Assembly: GCA_023055355.1 (NCBI GenBank)
Contig: JALJCS010000009.1
Coordinates: forward strand, 46,840,501-46,904,500
Direction: 5' to 3'
Length of the DNA stretch: 64,000 nucleotides
From: Agelaius tricolor
Taxonomy: Eukaryota; Chordata; Aves; Passeriformes; Icteridae
Position 1 is the stretch's first letter. Each line of letters opens with the position of its first letter. The notes under the pieces were generated by a model. The model had not been told where the DNA came from. It searched no databases and was given only the letters and a program-made list of their open reading frames with translations. This document shows, piece by piece, positions 37,370 to 50,054 of the stretch. The translations under genes and the position numbers were made by a program.

Positions 37370-37401
37370 TTTAGATAATGTTTTCTTTAGATAATGTTTT
37401 G
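37370..37401 (+). repeat. 16-bp tandem repeat, two copies
   Basis: TTTAGATAATGTTTTC is followed immediately by the same unit differing only in its last base. Each copy contains a GATA core (AGATAA). The doubling therefore also doubles a GATA-factor-like site. Confidence 0.85.
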
Positions 37402-37800
37402 CTAAAATTGGCTGAGGTTTTTAATTATTATTTTTACCACAACCTTGTTTATGCTGCAATTTTCATGATTTTACCCTGAACTCCTTTGATTACTCATCAT
37501 ATTTTTATGATTTCCATTTGCAGCACTGTTATCTTTTGATCTTCTGCTGTCTGCCCGTATGTTTAAAGTTTTCCAAACTAATTAAGACAATTAACTAAAA
37601 AAGACTAATTGCATTCATAAATGAAACATGGCATTTCTGATTAGCAGGTGGCTCCTTTCTGGTTTGGATACATAAAAGCAGATGGAAATGTGGCAGACTT
37701 AGTTATATTTAATGTGCCCACTTCCTTCCAGACTGCTCTTCTTTTCACTAATGACAATAAAACCTATAAAATCTTCCGATTACTCTATTTTTTTTTGCTT
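37400..37800. promoter_or_regulatory. Candidate AT-rich regulatory element
   Basis: The block carries closely spaced homeodomain-type cores: TAATTA at 37579-37584, CAATTAAC just after, TAATTG at 37606-37611 and ATAAAAC-type CDX/HOX words near 37757. It directly follows the doubled AGATAA repeat. The density of AT-rich factor sites suggests an enhancer. The alternative is ordinary AT-rich DNA, in which such words are common. Confidence 0.25.
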
Positions 37801-40800
37801 TTGCCACTTCTCATTTGAAATTCTGCCCATTCTCAACTAAGGCTTTCCAAACTGTTTTTCCTAAATGATTTGTCATTTCTATTTACAGGCTTTAAGGTGC
37901 CTAGAAGAACAAGAGGATCAGAAATACTCAAAAATAAGAAGTCTGCTCCTCAATTTGATGTGCAATCAATAATATAAATAATTTGTAGTGATATTTTTAA
38001 AGAAAAGATGCTTTAAAAGACAGTTCTGTTCTTTCTTTTCTACATTTCCATATAAAAGCAAATGTTTATCCCTGCTGTTCCTATAGCCGAGATTTTTTTT
38101 TATTATTTTCTCCAGTGCTCCAAAATCACTTTTCAAAATTCATAATTAATTGTCAACCAAATGCACTGGGGACATAAAGAAGCAATTTCTTTGTTGCCCT
38201 GACAATCTATGACAATTTTAGCATTGCACAAGTGAAAAAAAACAAACAACCAACCAAAAAAATAACAGTACAACCACATGACAGTGTGGGAAATTACCAG
38301 TTAGGATGCCTGAGGAACATTGGTAACTTACAAATTTTATATCTAAAATACACTGCCTTGAAGTTCAGGAAAACAATTCCACAGTTTAAGTGTGTCTGGA
38401 GAAAAGAAGTTCAACATGAATCCAACACTGACTACCCAAAATTTTAGTGCTTATTGTATAAAACTCTTTTCTATACAATTTTATGAGAATAGCTCTGCAA
38501 AAGATTATCTGGGATTTATTCAAGCAAATTTTGTTTCTATTAGCCCAAATTATCTATTTGACACTAACTTTTGGATCATGCAGCACTTTTAAGTGGAACT
38601 ATTTCAGAGTAAGTGAGAGGAGCAGAAAAAATTTAAAATCTGACCATAGAGACTAAATTATGTTGAAGCAAAGCACTTGAAGTTCATCCCTACCAAATTC
38701 TGGTGCTGTGATTGTCTGCAATGCATCTGATCACACAATTTTTATGTAGAAATAGAAGAAAGCAGTGAAAATTTTGAGATGGTGCCTAGCAGCTTCATTT
38801 TTGTTTTATCATTCAACCAAAAGCTGGTTAGAGGGTAATACAGACAGAATGGGACACATCATCTGCTGTTTAGAGTAATGTGAAAAAAAAGAACAGAAAA
38901 AATCAGCTGATAAACATGTCAGGGTGGTGATGGTCCAGATTTTCACCTGCATCCAAGAGCAAGAAGGATTCCCCTCCCTGACTCTGGGACTGTTTTATCT
39001 CAGTTCTCCTCCGTTCAGAGACACACAGTAAACAATGGGGCTGAAATGCAAAGATGTGCAGCCTTTCAGATAGCAGTAATGAGAACGTGTCCTAAGTCCC
39101 AACCACAAATTAAAAGGATGCCACAGCATTCAAATCAGAAAAATGTCACACCAGGGGATTTCCTGAATTCAGAGCTTTGAATATATCCAGTAAATTGTTG
39201 TGACTCACAGTATGCTAGGATTCTAAAATAACCTCAGACTGCCTTGCCTTTAATTCTTACTCAAGATATCTGTCCTCAGCAAAAAGTTGAGATGCATAAG
39301 GACTTGAGGATTTCATCATGAGTGCAGCTCCATAAAAATACCAATTTGCTGTTCAATAAACAAAACCTGAAAGTTATGCTGGCCAATAAATCTGAGTAAG
39401 TGCTCTTAGTGCAGATGCTATTGAGCAGGAGCATCCTGCATCAGCTGTTTTGAGCCCTGCTGGAAGGAGCAGGATGACTCAGGGAGTTGGTAATGGGATC
39501 CAGAGCCTTTCACCCCCAGGTCAATTGTGATAATCTGAAACACACCAGGAGTCAATGCCATGGCAGTCCCCTCTGCTGCCTGCAGCCAAATCACCCAGTG
39601 GCCTCCAGACAATTCCTGCACAAGAAGCACTGGAACCACAACAGAAAGCCCTGGCACTGGTATCTGGCACCAGCAAAAGAGCTGGAAAGCCAAGAAATCC
39701 CCTGGGGAAATACTTATTGCTTTAAAATAAGTAAGGGGAAGTGTTTCAGTAAAGAATTAGAGGGAAAATGGTTTGCAGCAACTTTTCATCTTTCTATGGT
39801 GCTGGCAAACCTTGTGGGCTTGAAGCTATTTGAAATTTAAAGCGCTCACCACTCACACAGACTATCAGAAAATGCAAATTTTGTGTCCCATCAATACTGG
39901 GCAGAATCCACAACCTGCACACATGGATACACTCTGTGATGTCCCCTCTGTAACTACACCCAACCTTCAGCTGCTCTGACATAGCTCAAACCTGCAGAGA
40001 GATGTGTGTCACCATTCACAATGACAGGCATTTAGACTTATTTTCAGATCTGTTTATAGCTTTTTTTGAGGGCTTCCAGGGATTTATTCCCTGTTCTGAT
40101 CTGTATATGTCATTGTGCAGCCTCAACCTGTTGCTCCATCACATCCACCTCCACTCCCAAGGCATCAAACTGAACTGCACAGTCTTTGCAGAGTTGAAAT
40201 TCCAAAATACTGAACACCACTGCTCATCAGCAACAGACTTCCCACTATGGTGGGAATTATCAAAAATAGGAAGGGAAAAAGGATTAGTTCAGTCATTCTG
40301 TATGGATCTGAAGCATGTTTAACTTCACCATCACCAAGAATATCAGAGAACAAAACATCAGGATTACTTTTATCTGGGGGACATGATACTGATGGGCTGC
40401 AGGTCTTTTCTGGAAAGAGGATCTGGATTAATTTATTCTGGTATTATTGGTAAATTCCAAGTGCAAGCACTGGGAGCCCTGTTAATCTTTAACTGTGATG
40501 ACACTGACAAATCTACAAATCTGAAAAATACTCCAGTGTCTCAGCTCATCATGCAAAATATTTTAATCACCAGAGGAAATGTATCAGGTTATCAGAAACT
40601 TCCCTACAATCACATAGATGGACTATTGTCATTGTACTTAATGCTACTCTGAATGAGCCAATAAGATTTCTTTAGATGTTTTGTATCTTTTAAATTTATA
40701 AAAGTTCAAATGTGTTAAGCAGGAATCATGAATTTTTAAGATAATTTATTTTCCTTTCATAAAACCTGCACTATTTACCTTGATTACCAAATGACAAAGC

Positions 40801-41900
40801 TCAGCTAACAGAAATTAACATGTTGGTCCCCTCTAACCTCCACAGCATTTTTATTTTTCAGTACTCTTTTAAAGCAAGTAGTAACCACTGTTAATATTTT
40901 TCTTCGTGTCTATGGAAGCTTTTTTCATTCCTAGTTGTGACTCATTTCTTGGGAATTATTCATGTGAGTAAAATGTATAGAAATGTTTTGGTTAAGTGGA
41001 GATTAAGCTTTGACTATCTTTTCTTCACCCACTCTTTGAATGTAAAAACAGTCTTTTGGTGATGAAAAATAAAGTACATTTCTTAATTTTCAATATTTTC
41101 TCCTAGTTTATGCTAATGCCTACAAAGACTGGCAGGTTCTGTCCCTAGAAATAGTTTTAACTAGAACAGCAAGAAAATTAATTTTTTGGTTGACTAGTGG
41201 GATTTTTTTTTAATTCCCTTTAAAATGAAATTTAAATAAGAGAAGAATATCATTCCAAAATGAAAAACATTTTAAAAAATTCTTAGGTGGGTTTTTACTC
41301 CCCATCCCCACCATTCATTTTGAAGTGGGCAAAGACAAAAAGACATAAGAAAAAGAAAATACTTTGAAACTGGTGTGATATCAGCCAGTGCCAGTCAGCT
41401 GAAGAGGCATTTGTCTTTCTCAACTCTCTCTGGAGATTTTTGGTGCAGGCAGATTTACAAGGTCAACAGGAAGATTTTGGCACCTGTTTTCCCACCAGTT
41501 TTTTTAATGAGAGCAGAGCATCCAAATCCTCTTTGGACAGCTTTCAAAACAGCAGCTCCAGCTTCTCCATTAAGCTTTTTGGGGGACACCAAGGTGGCCA
41601 ATTCCAGCACTCAGGGCCATGAGGAGCTCTCCAGGGTGGGGCAAGCAGAGGGAGAGAGGCACATGAGAATTCGGAATGGGAATTAGGGAACAGCCAACTG
41701 GGAATTAGGAATACCCATGCTGGCAGGGACTCTTGGTAGGCAAAACAAACTCACACACACTCCCTCCAAAACCTCCTCCCAGCCCTGAATCATGTTTCTA
41801 CCCTCTGGAAATGCATCCCACTCCCCATGGCATTTCCTTAGGTCATCCCTCTAACCCCACCCCTCTCTCCTGTACTTTATTTTAAGTTTCAACATGTACA
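37800..41900. other. Gene-free DNA
   Basis: No gene or classified repeat. A GC-moderate patch at 39418-39700 has long open frames on both strands (91 and 117 codons) but no familiar protein feature. It might be a very old unrecognisable repeat. An A/C-rich tract is at 38233-38265. Confidence 0.5.
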
Positions 41901-41919
41901 TATAGAGGAAAATGATGCC

Positions 41920-42280
41920 CAGCTACTTAATGTGTTCCCTTTTCTGAATTTGTCTATTAATGTTGGATCTTTTGCTGTTGCACATGCACCTTAAATTTTT
42001 TAAAGTGCCTTTTCCTGTAGCTGTCATGCAAATAACTGTATAGTTTAGGTCGCTGAGATCATACCTAACTGGGTTTCCAAACTTGACTTTGATCTGGCCA
42101 AGAGGTGAGCTGAATTTCCCCCACAGGATTGCTGCTTCCTCAGCCTGCCAGCCTATTCCCTGGCCTGTGACAACATGGGGAAAGGAAAAGGGGCAGAAAA
42201 GAGGAAATCAGACAGGGATCTGGCTCTCTCCCTCAACCAATTCATCCTTGCTGAGCTGAGGAACATCATTCCCAGAGATT
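41920..42280. promoter_or_regulatory. Weak candidate element with octamer
   Basis: Contains an exact POU-type octamer ATGCAAAT at 42026-42033, followed by a CpG in GTCGCTGAG. Moderate GC content and lack of runs set it apart from the DNA to its left. It may be continuous with the stronger candidate block that starts at about 42390. Confidence 0.22.
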
Positions 42281-42389
42281 GAGCACGAATACACTTCTCA
42301 CATGCATTTGCATAAACCAAATTATCAGCTGCTTGTTGGGTTGTTGGTGTTTTTTTAAGCAGTCCCTTTTGCTATTCATAATCCCCATG

Positions 42390-42910
42390 AAGATAATTCA
42401 TGGCATTTTTCGTCCAGCTTGTGGAGCAGAGCTGGCTGAACTCCTCGCAGAGGGCGCTGGATTAAATGCAGGTAAGGGTTATGAATAGTGAGCTGTAATT
42501 TACTGACAGACAGAGGGCATAGTGTGGTTTTCAAGGCATGAATTAGAGTTCTCTGGTGAAATGAGGGTGCTTTGAGCTGATTAAATTATAAAAAAATGTG
42601 CACCTGGGCTGCATAAAGATCTGACACCCTCTCCCTGGAGTCTGGCTGATAATAGAAGTGATGTACGTCATCATTTCTGCATCATCTGAAAGTTTAATAC
42701 GTGTCATTGTGAGCTGCTTTTCTTCTCTGAAATTGCAAACACAGCAAAATTGCAGGCTTGGTGCCACTGATGAGTCATTGTTGGCCTGCTGGATCTCTAT
42801 TACAATGGCCAAACACAAAGAGAAGCATGACACGCCAGTTTACCATCATTATCTGTTTCCTTTGCAGTTGTTTCCACAGCTGAGTAGCTCAGACACAGCC
42901 TGGGTCAAGT
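42390..42910 (+). promoter_or_regulatory. Best conserved-element candidate, possible exon
   Basis: A 520-bp block with six surviving CpGs and varied composition. It contains TACGTCAT (a CRE-like word) near 42664, TGATTAAATTATAA near 42577 and TGATGAGTCATTG (an AP-1-like word) near 42767. Its left part, 42390-42471, ends in AAATGCAG followed by GTAAGG, a strong splice-donor match. That part lies within a 69-codon frame whose C-terminal half reads as an alanine/leucine/glutamate-rich helix. A pyrimidine tract ending in TTTGCAG at about 42868 resembles a splice acceptor. It could be an enhancer, an untranslated RNA exon or both. Protein coding is possible but unsupported. Confidence 0.33.
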
Positions 42911-43027
42911 AGCAGGGGGAGGAGGTGTTGAAATTAAGGGTAGCTTTTAAGGGAGATGAGTTAGGTATGATCTCAGCCATCTAAAATACACAGCTATTTG
43001 CATGGCAGCTGCAGGAAAAGGCCCTCA

Positions 43028-43048
43028 CACATGTATAACGTACATGTG
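43028..43048. repeat. 8-bp inverted repeat
   Basis: CACATGTA and TACATGTG flank a five-base centre. Each arm contains ACATGT. It could be a dimeric protein site or chance, and it is too short to be a transposon end. Confidence 0.65.
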
Positions 43049-43049
43049 C

Positions 43050-46000
43050 AACAGCAAAAACTCCAGCATTAATAGAAAAATGCAGAGAAACGAACACTTT
43101 CAGTAGCAGGGCAGCATTTTCCTCTATATGTACCTCTTGAAATTCAGAATACAATATAGAAGAGAATTTAGCCCATTTTGCTAAAATGGCAGCTAAAGGT
43201 ACCTTAGTATCCACTGAAAAAGTCAGCAGTTCAGTTGTTGTAGCACTCCATTGCCAATGATTTCTTCTTTAATCTTGTTTTCATCACAGCTCCAGAAGTC
43301 TGGAATGTAAATGTAGACACATTATTCTTTTCAGACACTCCAAATCGGAATTTAAAAACCCCACATCTTCTAATCTGGAGGTTAACAGCACTTAACAAAA
43401 GAGTATTCTTTCTTTAGTATTAAAGTGGGGGGAGCTGAAGAGAAACATCCCTACATACTGGATCAAACAGTAATATTCAAAATTTTTAACATTTAAAACC
43501 AGAAATATCTGGGGGGGAAACAGCCCAGGAAAGGATAATCTGCAGTGTATAATATATACTTGTATAAAAAGATCAAACTTGATGGGCAATATCACCATGG
43601 AGGGAATGAACTCCTTGAATCAGGCTCATACTCCCTCTTTAATCTTGGAAAAACACATTCCTCCGAATCCAAGCCCTGTGGTAACCATCACACAGCATCC
43701 CTGGGACTCACACCAAGGCCTGGATTGGGTTCACTGATTATTCAGCTCCTACACAGACAGGGGAGTGTTTCTCACAAGTTGTTGGGCATTGAAACATCAC
43801 CTGGATAGATTTGGCATCTCTATTGCAAAGAGGAGACACCAGTAAAATGCATAATAGCAGACAAATTTTGATCTTATTCTGTCTGACAATGGGCAGCTAC
43901 TGTTACTGACTCCACAAAAAAGGGAAAACAGGCACAGATTTTGCTCTCAATTTTGCTGATGTAACAGTAAAACCTCTTTTGTTAAAAGCAGAAATTTTGT
44001 TCTCTAATGCATGAAACCTTCAAGGTGGGGAATTTATTTTAACATAACTCCATCCTAATTAGAATAAGAATCCAACCTACGGTAAAGTCCCCCTGGTACT
44101 GAGGCTTACCATAATTTCTTCTCCAAATAAAACTGAAAGCCATTATTTTCTCCATGAAATGAAGTAAAAATAAGGAAATCTGAGAACCTGTACAAGTTAG
44201 ATTTAAGATACAACCAATAGCAGCTCTTATGCTGTAAACACTTATAATTTGTTTTTTCATTTATTGATACAAAGGGAGAAGTCCAGTGTAAAGTAATCAG
44301 GTGGAAAATCCCATGGAAATCGCTGGACAAGTGCTCTGACTAGAGAGAAAATAATTGTATATTGCATTATTTTTCTTCAGTCCACAGAACCAACTAAGAG
44401 ACAATGTATTGGTTTTGGAGTTGGAGTCTGGCTTTCTTTTTTTTTGTTTTTTCTGAACTAGACAGATAGGTATATTAAATCAATGTTTATGAAAAAGAGC
44501 TAGTTAAATTTTACAATTATTTCAGAGAGACGACACTTCTATGATCTGGAATAAGAAATTGAGGCCTGGCAATATATGGTTGTGGCATATAAAAAGAAAA
44601 AAAGCCTTACTGTCACTCGGTAAATAAACATTTTCACTCATCCCGAACAGTGACAGCAGTCTGGACAAAATCACTGCACTCCAGCTGGTGCTTTAGCAAC
44701 CCTTTTTTTTTTCCCTACCAGATTATGAGAAATAATCAGACAAAACAAGGCAAAGGAGCAAAGTGTTGAAAGTAGGCTGGTCCTGGGAACAAATCATGAA
44801 CTGGACACAAAGACCATTGAGCCATAAATGAACAAAGAAGGACACAACTGCTTATTTATTAAACAATGCTCTTACTTTCAGTCCACAGTGTCTTAAAACT
44901 GCCTCATTGGGACCATTACCAGAGCAAATTACTGCTCAACATGAATAAATGTGGAGAAGTCTGGGTCTAAGCTTTTAAGTGGTTTGGGTTTTGGTGGGGT
45001 TTTTAAACGTTTTAATGCGTTTTAAATTGTTTTTATTATTATGCACAGCTACATCATAGGGGCAATTCTCTACAGATGAGGCTGAGCTGAGCTCTCTGTT
45101 GAAAGGTCAAGGCTTGCAAGTGTTACTAATTAGGGACACAGGCACAGAGTTATGTTTCCTTAGATAAGGAAAAGGAAAGAGAACCTAGCTGTTGTTTAAC
45201 ATTACATGAAATCATTTTCTGCTTCTCCACAGCTAGAGTTTAAAAATATCATGTAACAGATGTCCTGGTTCTGAAGCTGCCCTACCCCATAGGTGCAGAA
45301 TCACAAAAAAAAGGCAGGTATACACTAGGCTATCTCAAACTTCAGAGGAAAGCTTATCCATCACAAAGGTTTTGTCAGTCTCCCAAGAAGAGGGGCTAAT
45401 GTGGGAATTCTCTATCAGAATGCAGCTCAATGAATCAAATGTCAGCCTGGAGGAGGAGGTGATGAGAATGCACCGTGCCCAGGGAAAGCAGGAGGTGATA
45501 CACAAAAGATGAAAAGTCTATTTTGTGAGGTCAGAGAGGTGACAGCTGAGATCACTGAATCAGAATGATCTTTTTCAGGCTGCAATTCTCATCAGGGTGA
45601 GGGATGCTTTCTGAAGGAAAAAAATGTTACAACTATTACATGGTACAGCTTGTACTCAAGTGTAACTGGAAATAAGAACAAAAGTTCACTGCTGCTGGCG
45701 CCAGCTTTCCTTACAATAACAGAAATATCTGTGAATATTTGGAATTTGGGAACTAATGGCCTCTGATGGCCATCCACAGTCTAGTTAAAGGGTAATGCCT
45801 GCTACTCAACTTGTTGCCTTTGCTATGGGCCCACACTTTCATTTTGTAACACTTTCAAGCTCAACACTTTCAAGATCACCACAGCTTATTAGAGAATGAA
45901 AGGTAATTTTTCCCTTCCAAATCACAAGTTAAGCCAGCAGGTTGAGAGTCACCTCTAAGGCAAACATCCACACCTGAGTTGCTATTATTGTGGTGATGGA

Positions 46001-46340
46001 CACTATGATAATTTACAGAAGTGAATGCAGAGGTTGCACTCCTGACAGCTTTAGATTGCTTTTGTCTAAATTAATAACAACTCTGAATAAAAACCATCAA
46101 GTCCAGCTGTACAGTCTCACACTTAACTTTTCCATTAGTGTCATTGGCCTCCCAGGAGTCTCTTCTTGTACTTCATAAGTTTATGGACAAGACATAAATG
46201 ACCCCATATGCATCAGCTGGCCTCAGTGAGCATCTCTCTCCCTCTCCTCCTCTGCTATCCATCAAAACTCTTCCCTGTGATTACACCACATGCCAGAAAC
46301 ACAGTCATACCTTGAAATGCTAAATGAAAGGCCTACCAGC
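43050..46340. other. Gene-free DNA
   Basis: Nothing recognised apart from a 15-bp direct repeat (AACACTTTCAAGCTC, one mismatch) at 45848-45877. AT-rich composition is typical of the window. Confidence 0.5.
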
Positions 46341-46359
46341 TAATCTGGGAGTGCTTATT

Positions 46360-46640
46360 CATGCAGGCTCGGTGTGAAGCAGGGGCACTGCAGCTGATGA
46401 GGCTGTCGCACCTGCGTGCGTGAGAGGCACAAGAGCCTCTTGCAGACAGATCCCTCCCGCTTCCCACTCGGCTTTTCCTTTTCCCTGCTCAGCAGGCAGG
46501 GAGTTAATGAGAAATAGGGGGTGTGCATGATGAAGGCACACACAGAATGTGTGAAATAATAAACCTCTCACCTCCACTCGAGGCACAGCTCCTGTCGTGA
46601 GGCTTTGGATGCGGCGCCAAGCTCTCGCTCAAGGATTCTT
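46360..46640. promoter_or_regulatory. CpG-enriched island
   Basis: Eleven CpGs are counted between 46370 and 46627, several times the local density, in sequence of about 55% GC by eye. It includes CTGCGTGCGTGAG, CTCGAG and GCGGCGCC. It is too short and CpG-poor for a classical CpG island promoter, yet it resembles an orphan island or a constrained enhancer. No TATA box and no coding exon is evident. Overlapping minus-strand frames of 62 and 75 codons reflect the GC content. Confidence 0.33.
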
Positions 46641-46969
46641 CCCCAGCCTGAGATGGGGTCACTGGGCTGCCTGAAGAACACAGGTCACACTGGAATTCAA
46701 ATCACCTCTGAGAACATCTCTCTATTCTCATGGATTGATTTATTTTGTAACCATGACTCAAAAGATCCAATCATCAACAAGGGCTGTTGTCAAATGGGTG
46801 TTTCCTGAATATATTAAAATGCTCAATTCTGCAGTTGCACTTAGGGCCTTAAGGGAATTTCAGGAAGGTCTCTGAGAAAAAAATGCTTTTCAAATGGGCC
46901 TGAAATTCCGGACAAACTGAGCTTGGCTGCTCCCAATCAGTTCTGCTGAGGGACACAAATCGCCCTTCC

Positions 46970-47480
46970 CAAAGCTGCCTGCTGATGTGGTTAGCAGCTT
47001 TTCTGTGGCATTTACTGTTAGCTACACCATGTGGCCTGATGGCTTTATGATGTGGACAGACAAGCCCTAAAGAGTAAAACATTCCCATAGAAACTCATTC
47101 CCAGTCTGACCTATGGCAGGATTAAAGTGAGGTCTCCAAAGGTGGAAGGGGAGTGCATCCATCACCTGCCCCTTTTAAGCACCCCCTGAACCACAGAGCT
47201 CACATCCAACACAATTAATTGCCAAATCAGCCTCTGGACACAAGATAATGAAATACTATTTATTGATTTGCATTCTCATTGAAAGGGAGGAAAAGAAGCC
47301 AATCAAGCTGGTTTGGTGGGGAAATTTCAAAGCATTAGTCTCATGTATAGATAATACATTGAGGTTTTATTGACACTATAAATAAAATCTTGCAGCCCAT
47401 AAATATTAGGCTTTCTCCTCTACAAAAGGAAAGAAATTTCAGCACAACAAAGCACGTGTTACAGATGCTGAAATGATCCT
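46970..47480. promoter_or_regulatory. Candidate homeodomain/POU element
   Basis: Contains the palindrome CAATTAATTG at 47212-47221 (paired homeodomain type), an exact octamer ATTTGCAT at 47266-47273 and GATAATG in between. The left part (46975-47060) has TGTGG (RUNX-like) words. The co-occurrence of a homeodomain palindrome and a POU octamer within 60 bp is suggestive of an enhancer but not proof. Confidence 0.25.
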
Positions 47481-47489
47481 CCCTGCACA

Positions 47490-49990
47490 CTTACTCCAGA
47501 TTTCAGCATGCTGTTCATTTTCTATGGTGGCACTTGCAAGAGGCCTAAACTAAATTGAAATAAAAGACAATATCAATTTAATTTTAAATGCACTCCATGG
47601 TAACACAGAGTCAAAATACCTGTCTGCACTGCAGGAGGTCTTTCAGGCAGAAAAATCCTCAGAGGAAAAGCTTTGGTGAGTTGCCTAACTACAGGTAAAA
47701 ATACCTCTGAAACAAATATTGGAAATATACCAAAAATGAGCATTATTAAAATTCTGCTTATTAAAATTTCTTTATAAAAAGAAAACTTCAGAAAAAAGGC
47801 AAAACAAAAGCCTATTATAAAACACCTTAATGGTTTCTTCTCTAGTATAAATATAACTGTTTGTCAATACAATCATGCAAACAGATCTTGGCTTTTATGG
47901 AAAATTCAGCAGTAGAAGAAAAAAGCCAGAAAGAGGAAAACTCTCAGCACCAAACTCACAAAACGGTTTGCCACGCTCCTCATCCTGTTTGGAGGAATCC
48001 ACAAAGACTGCAAAAGCTTTGTCCAATTGGGTTTAAGAAAAAAAATTAAATATTTTTCTCTTTTTTCCTAAAATTTGCAGTGCTTTCATCAGGCACAATT
48101 TTGCTTTATGCATTTTAGATTCTCTGATTCTACAGAAGGTGTACAAATACCCTGAAGTCTAGAGACACCCTCAAGTCTCTGACTTCAATGCAAATTAAGC
48201 CTGGATTTGAATGGGTACTGCATAAAATAGGTTATCATTGTGAATATTTGGAATTTGAAACTCACTTCCCATTTTTGTCCCACAGAATTAGCATAACATT
48301 TATTGCTCCAGTGAATATTCCCTTTATAGTCCTTAGAATATTCATGGAAATTAAATGGAAGAGAGGTACAATCAGCTTCATTGAAAATTCAAATGAATGT
48401 TTTCTATTTTTGGCAGCACTCCTCACACATCATTAAAAACCAAAACAGTTATTCTGTGTGAAATGCAAATATAAATAAACAAACAAAAAAATGCCCTGGG
48501 ACTCCCTTTCCCTGCCATTGACACTGTCCCCTCCTGCCACCCTCCTCATTCCCTGGGGACACAGAAGTCACATCCTTTTGGGACTTGCTGCTTCCAAGAG
48601 ATTTGGTTGATGTGGACCTGCAGCTTCCAGGAGAAGAAAAAAAGGTGGAGGGTACAAAATTATTCCATAAAACAAGATAATAACAGAAATTACCACAACC
48701 TACTCCTCCCCTTATTCATTTCCTTCTCCCCTTTCAGCTGCACGTAGGGTGCCTAATGGGCAGGTGCCTAAATATGGCAAAAATAAATTTTAAAAAATAA
48801 TTTTGTGATGGGGTGATCCTCTCCAAAAGGAAAGTTGCAAAATAAGTGATTGTGTCGAGCCATTCAATTGCTTTGTAATTTAATTTTTTTCCAACTTCTG
48901 CTACTTAAAAACTGTCTTCAGGCACCACTCTTTGCAGTAACATCAGAACTGTCTTTCCACATCAGCACTTGAAATCCCTGCTACTATAAATGGACTGAAC
49001 CCAATAATGACCTCCAAGGAAGTGGCACACTGGGGTTCCACCTATAAGGGATGGGAAAATTTATGCAGCACCTTATCCTGGCCCAAATCAGTTCAGAAAC
49101 AGGTGGCAATGAGATCACCAGCTCAGCCCATGGGACACACAACCTGTTGGACACTGAAAATCAGCTCCCACTGTGCCCAGAGTGAGAGGAGCTCATGGCT
49201 GGGGACACCTGGGTGGGTCAGGGAGCTGTTCTCCTAAACCAGCAGGACATTGCCCACAGACAAATCATCCCCCTCTACCTGCAAGTCCATCTTTCCTAAC
49301 CTCAGTGTACACAAATCACCTTAATTACTTCTCCCTCAATATTTATTTTGGCTTAAAATATGAAATATTAGGAGAACACCTCACACAACATGTTTTTTGC
49401 AAAGCAGCTCAGTGGAGGCCACTCTGTTAAACCCCAGATTGGCACCAGTAGCCATGAAAGGCTGCCAGAGATCCATCTGAAATGTCAATACTTCATGTCA
49501 AATGTTCTCACCCACAGCTGCTTGAAGCATCCAAGGGCAGTAAATTCAAAGGGAATGTTCTCCCTTTTTTCAGGGAAAAAAATAAATAAAAAAAAAATTG
49601 AGTGAAACTTCAAAAGCCAGCGAAGAGGGAGACTGTGTGTGTTTCAGACAAGTTAAGTGAGGAATCCAGGACAGAGTGATAGGCCTGTCAGGCCTAAATC
49701 CAGCATCTCAACTCAGAGTTAGAAATCAGAAATGAGCTAGAAGCCAGGTTAGTTCTCTATGCACAGTGCCCACCTCAGAGAAGAGCATCCAAAAGCACAA
49801 CACTGGCAAAGGCACTCTCAAACTCCTCTCCTGAGGGATTATCTACAGAATATTTGGGTGAGACCCAAAGCTAATTGTGAGGAAAAAGGACACCCCAGCC
49901 AGGACATGCAGCTGATGCTGCCTAGAAACCAGATTAAAAGTAAATAAAATTCAGTGCTTGGGGGCAGATTTCTTTAGGCATCTCTCCCGG
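47490..49990. other. Gene-free DNA
   Basis: No gene or classifiable repeat. A GC-moderate patch at 49040-49280 carries short open frames only. An A-run segment (AAATAAATAAAAAAAAA) lies near 49580-49597. Confidence 0.5.
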
Positions 49991-49996
49991 CCCTAA

Positions 49997-50027
49997 AAAT
50001 GCAAGACAAAGATCTTGTCTTGCATTT
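49997..50027. repeat. 31-bp near-perfect palindrome
   Basis: Two exact 13-base arms, AAATGCAAGACAA and its reverse complement, flank the five-base centre AGATC. In single-stranded form this would be a stable hairpin. The stem is shorter than a microRNA precursor and no known microRNA seed is recognised. It shares its right-hand ATTT with a second palindrome that starts at once. Confidence 0.9.
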
Positions 50028-50053
50028 CCACCCTACCATGGTGGGATGGAAAT
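50024..50053. repeat. Second, abutting imperfect palindrome
   Basis: ATTTCCACCC on the left pairs with GGG..TGGAAAT on the right, around an ACC-AT-GGT core that contains CCATGG. One base is bulged on each side (T at 50034, A at 50046). The ATTT of its left arm is also the right arm end of the preceding palindrome, so the two hairpins are mutually exclusive over those four bases. Confidence 0.8.
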
Positions 50054-50054
50054 T

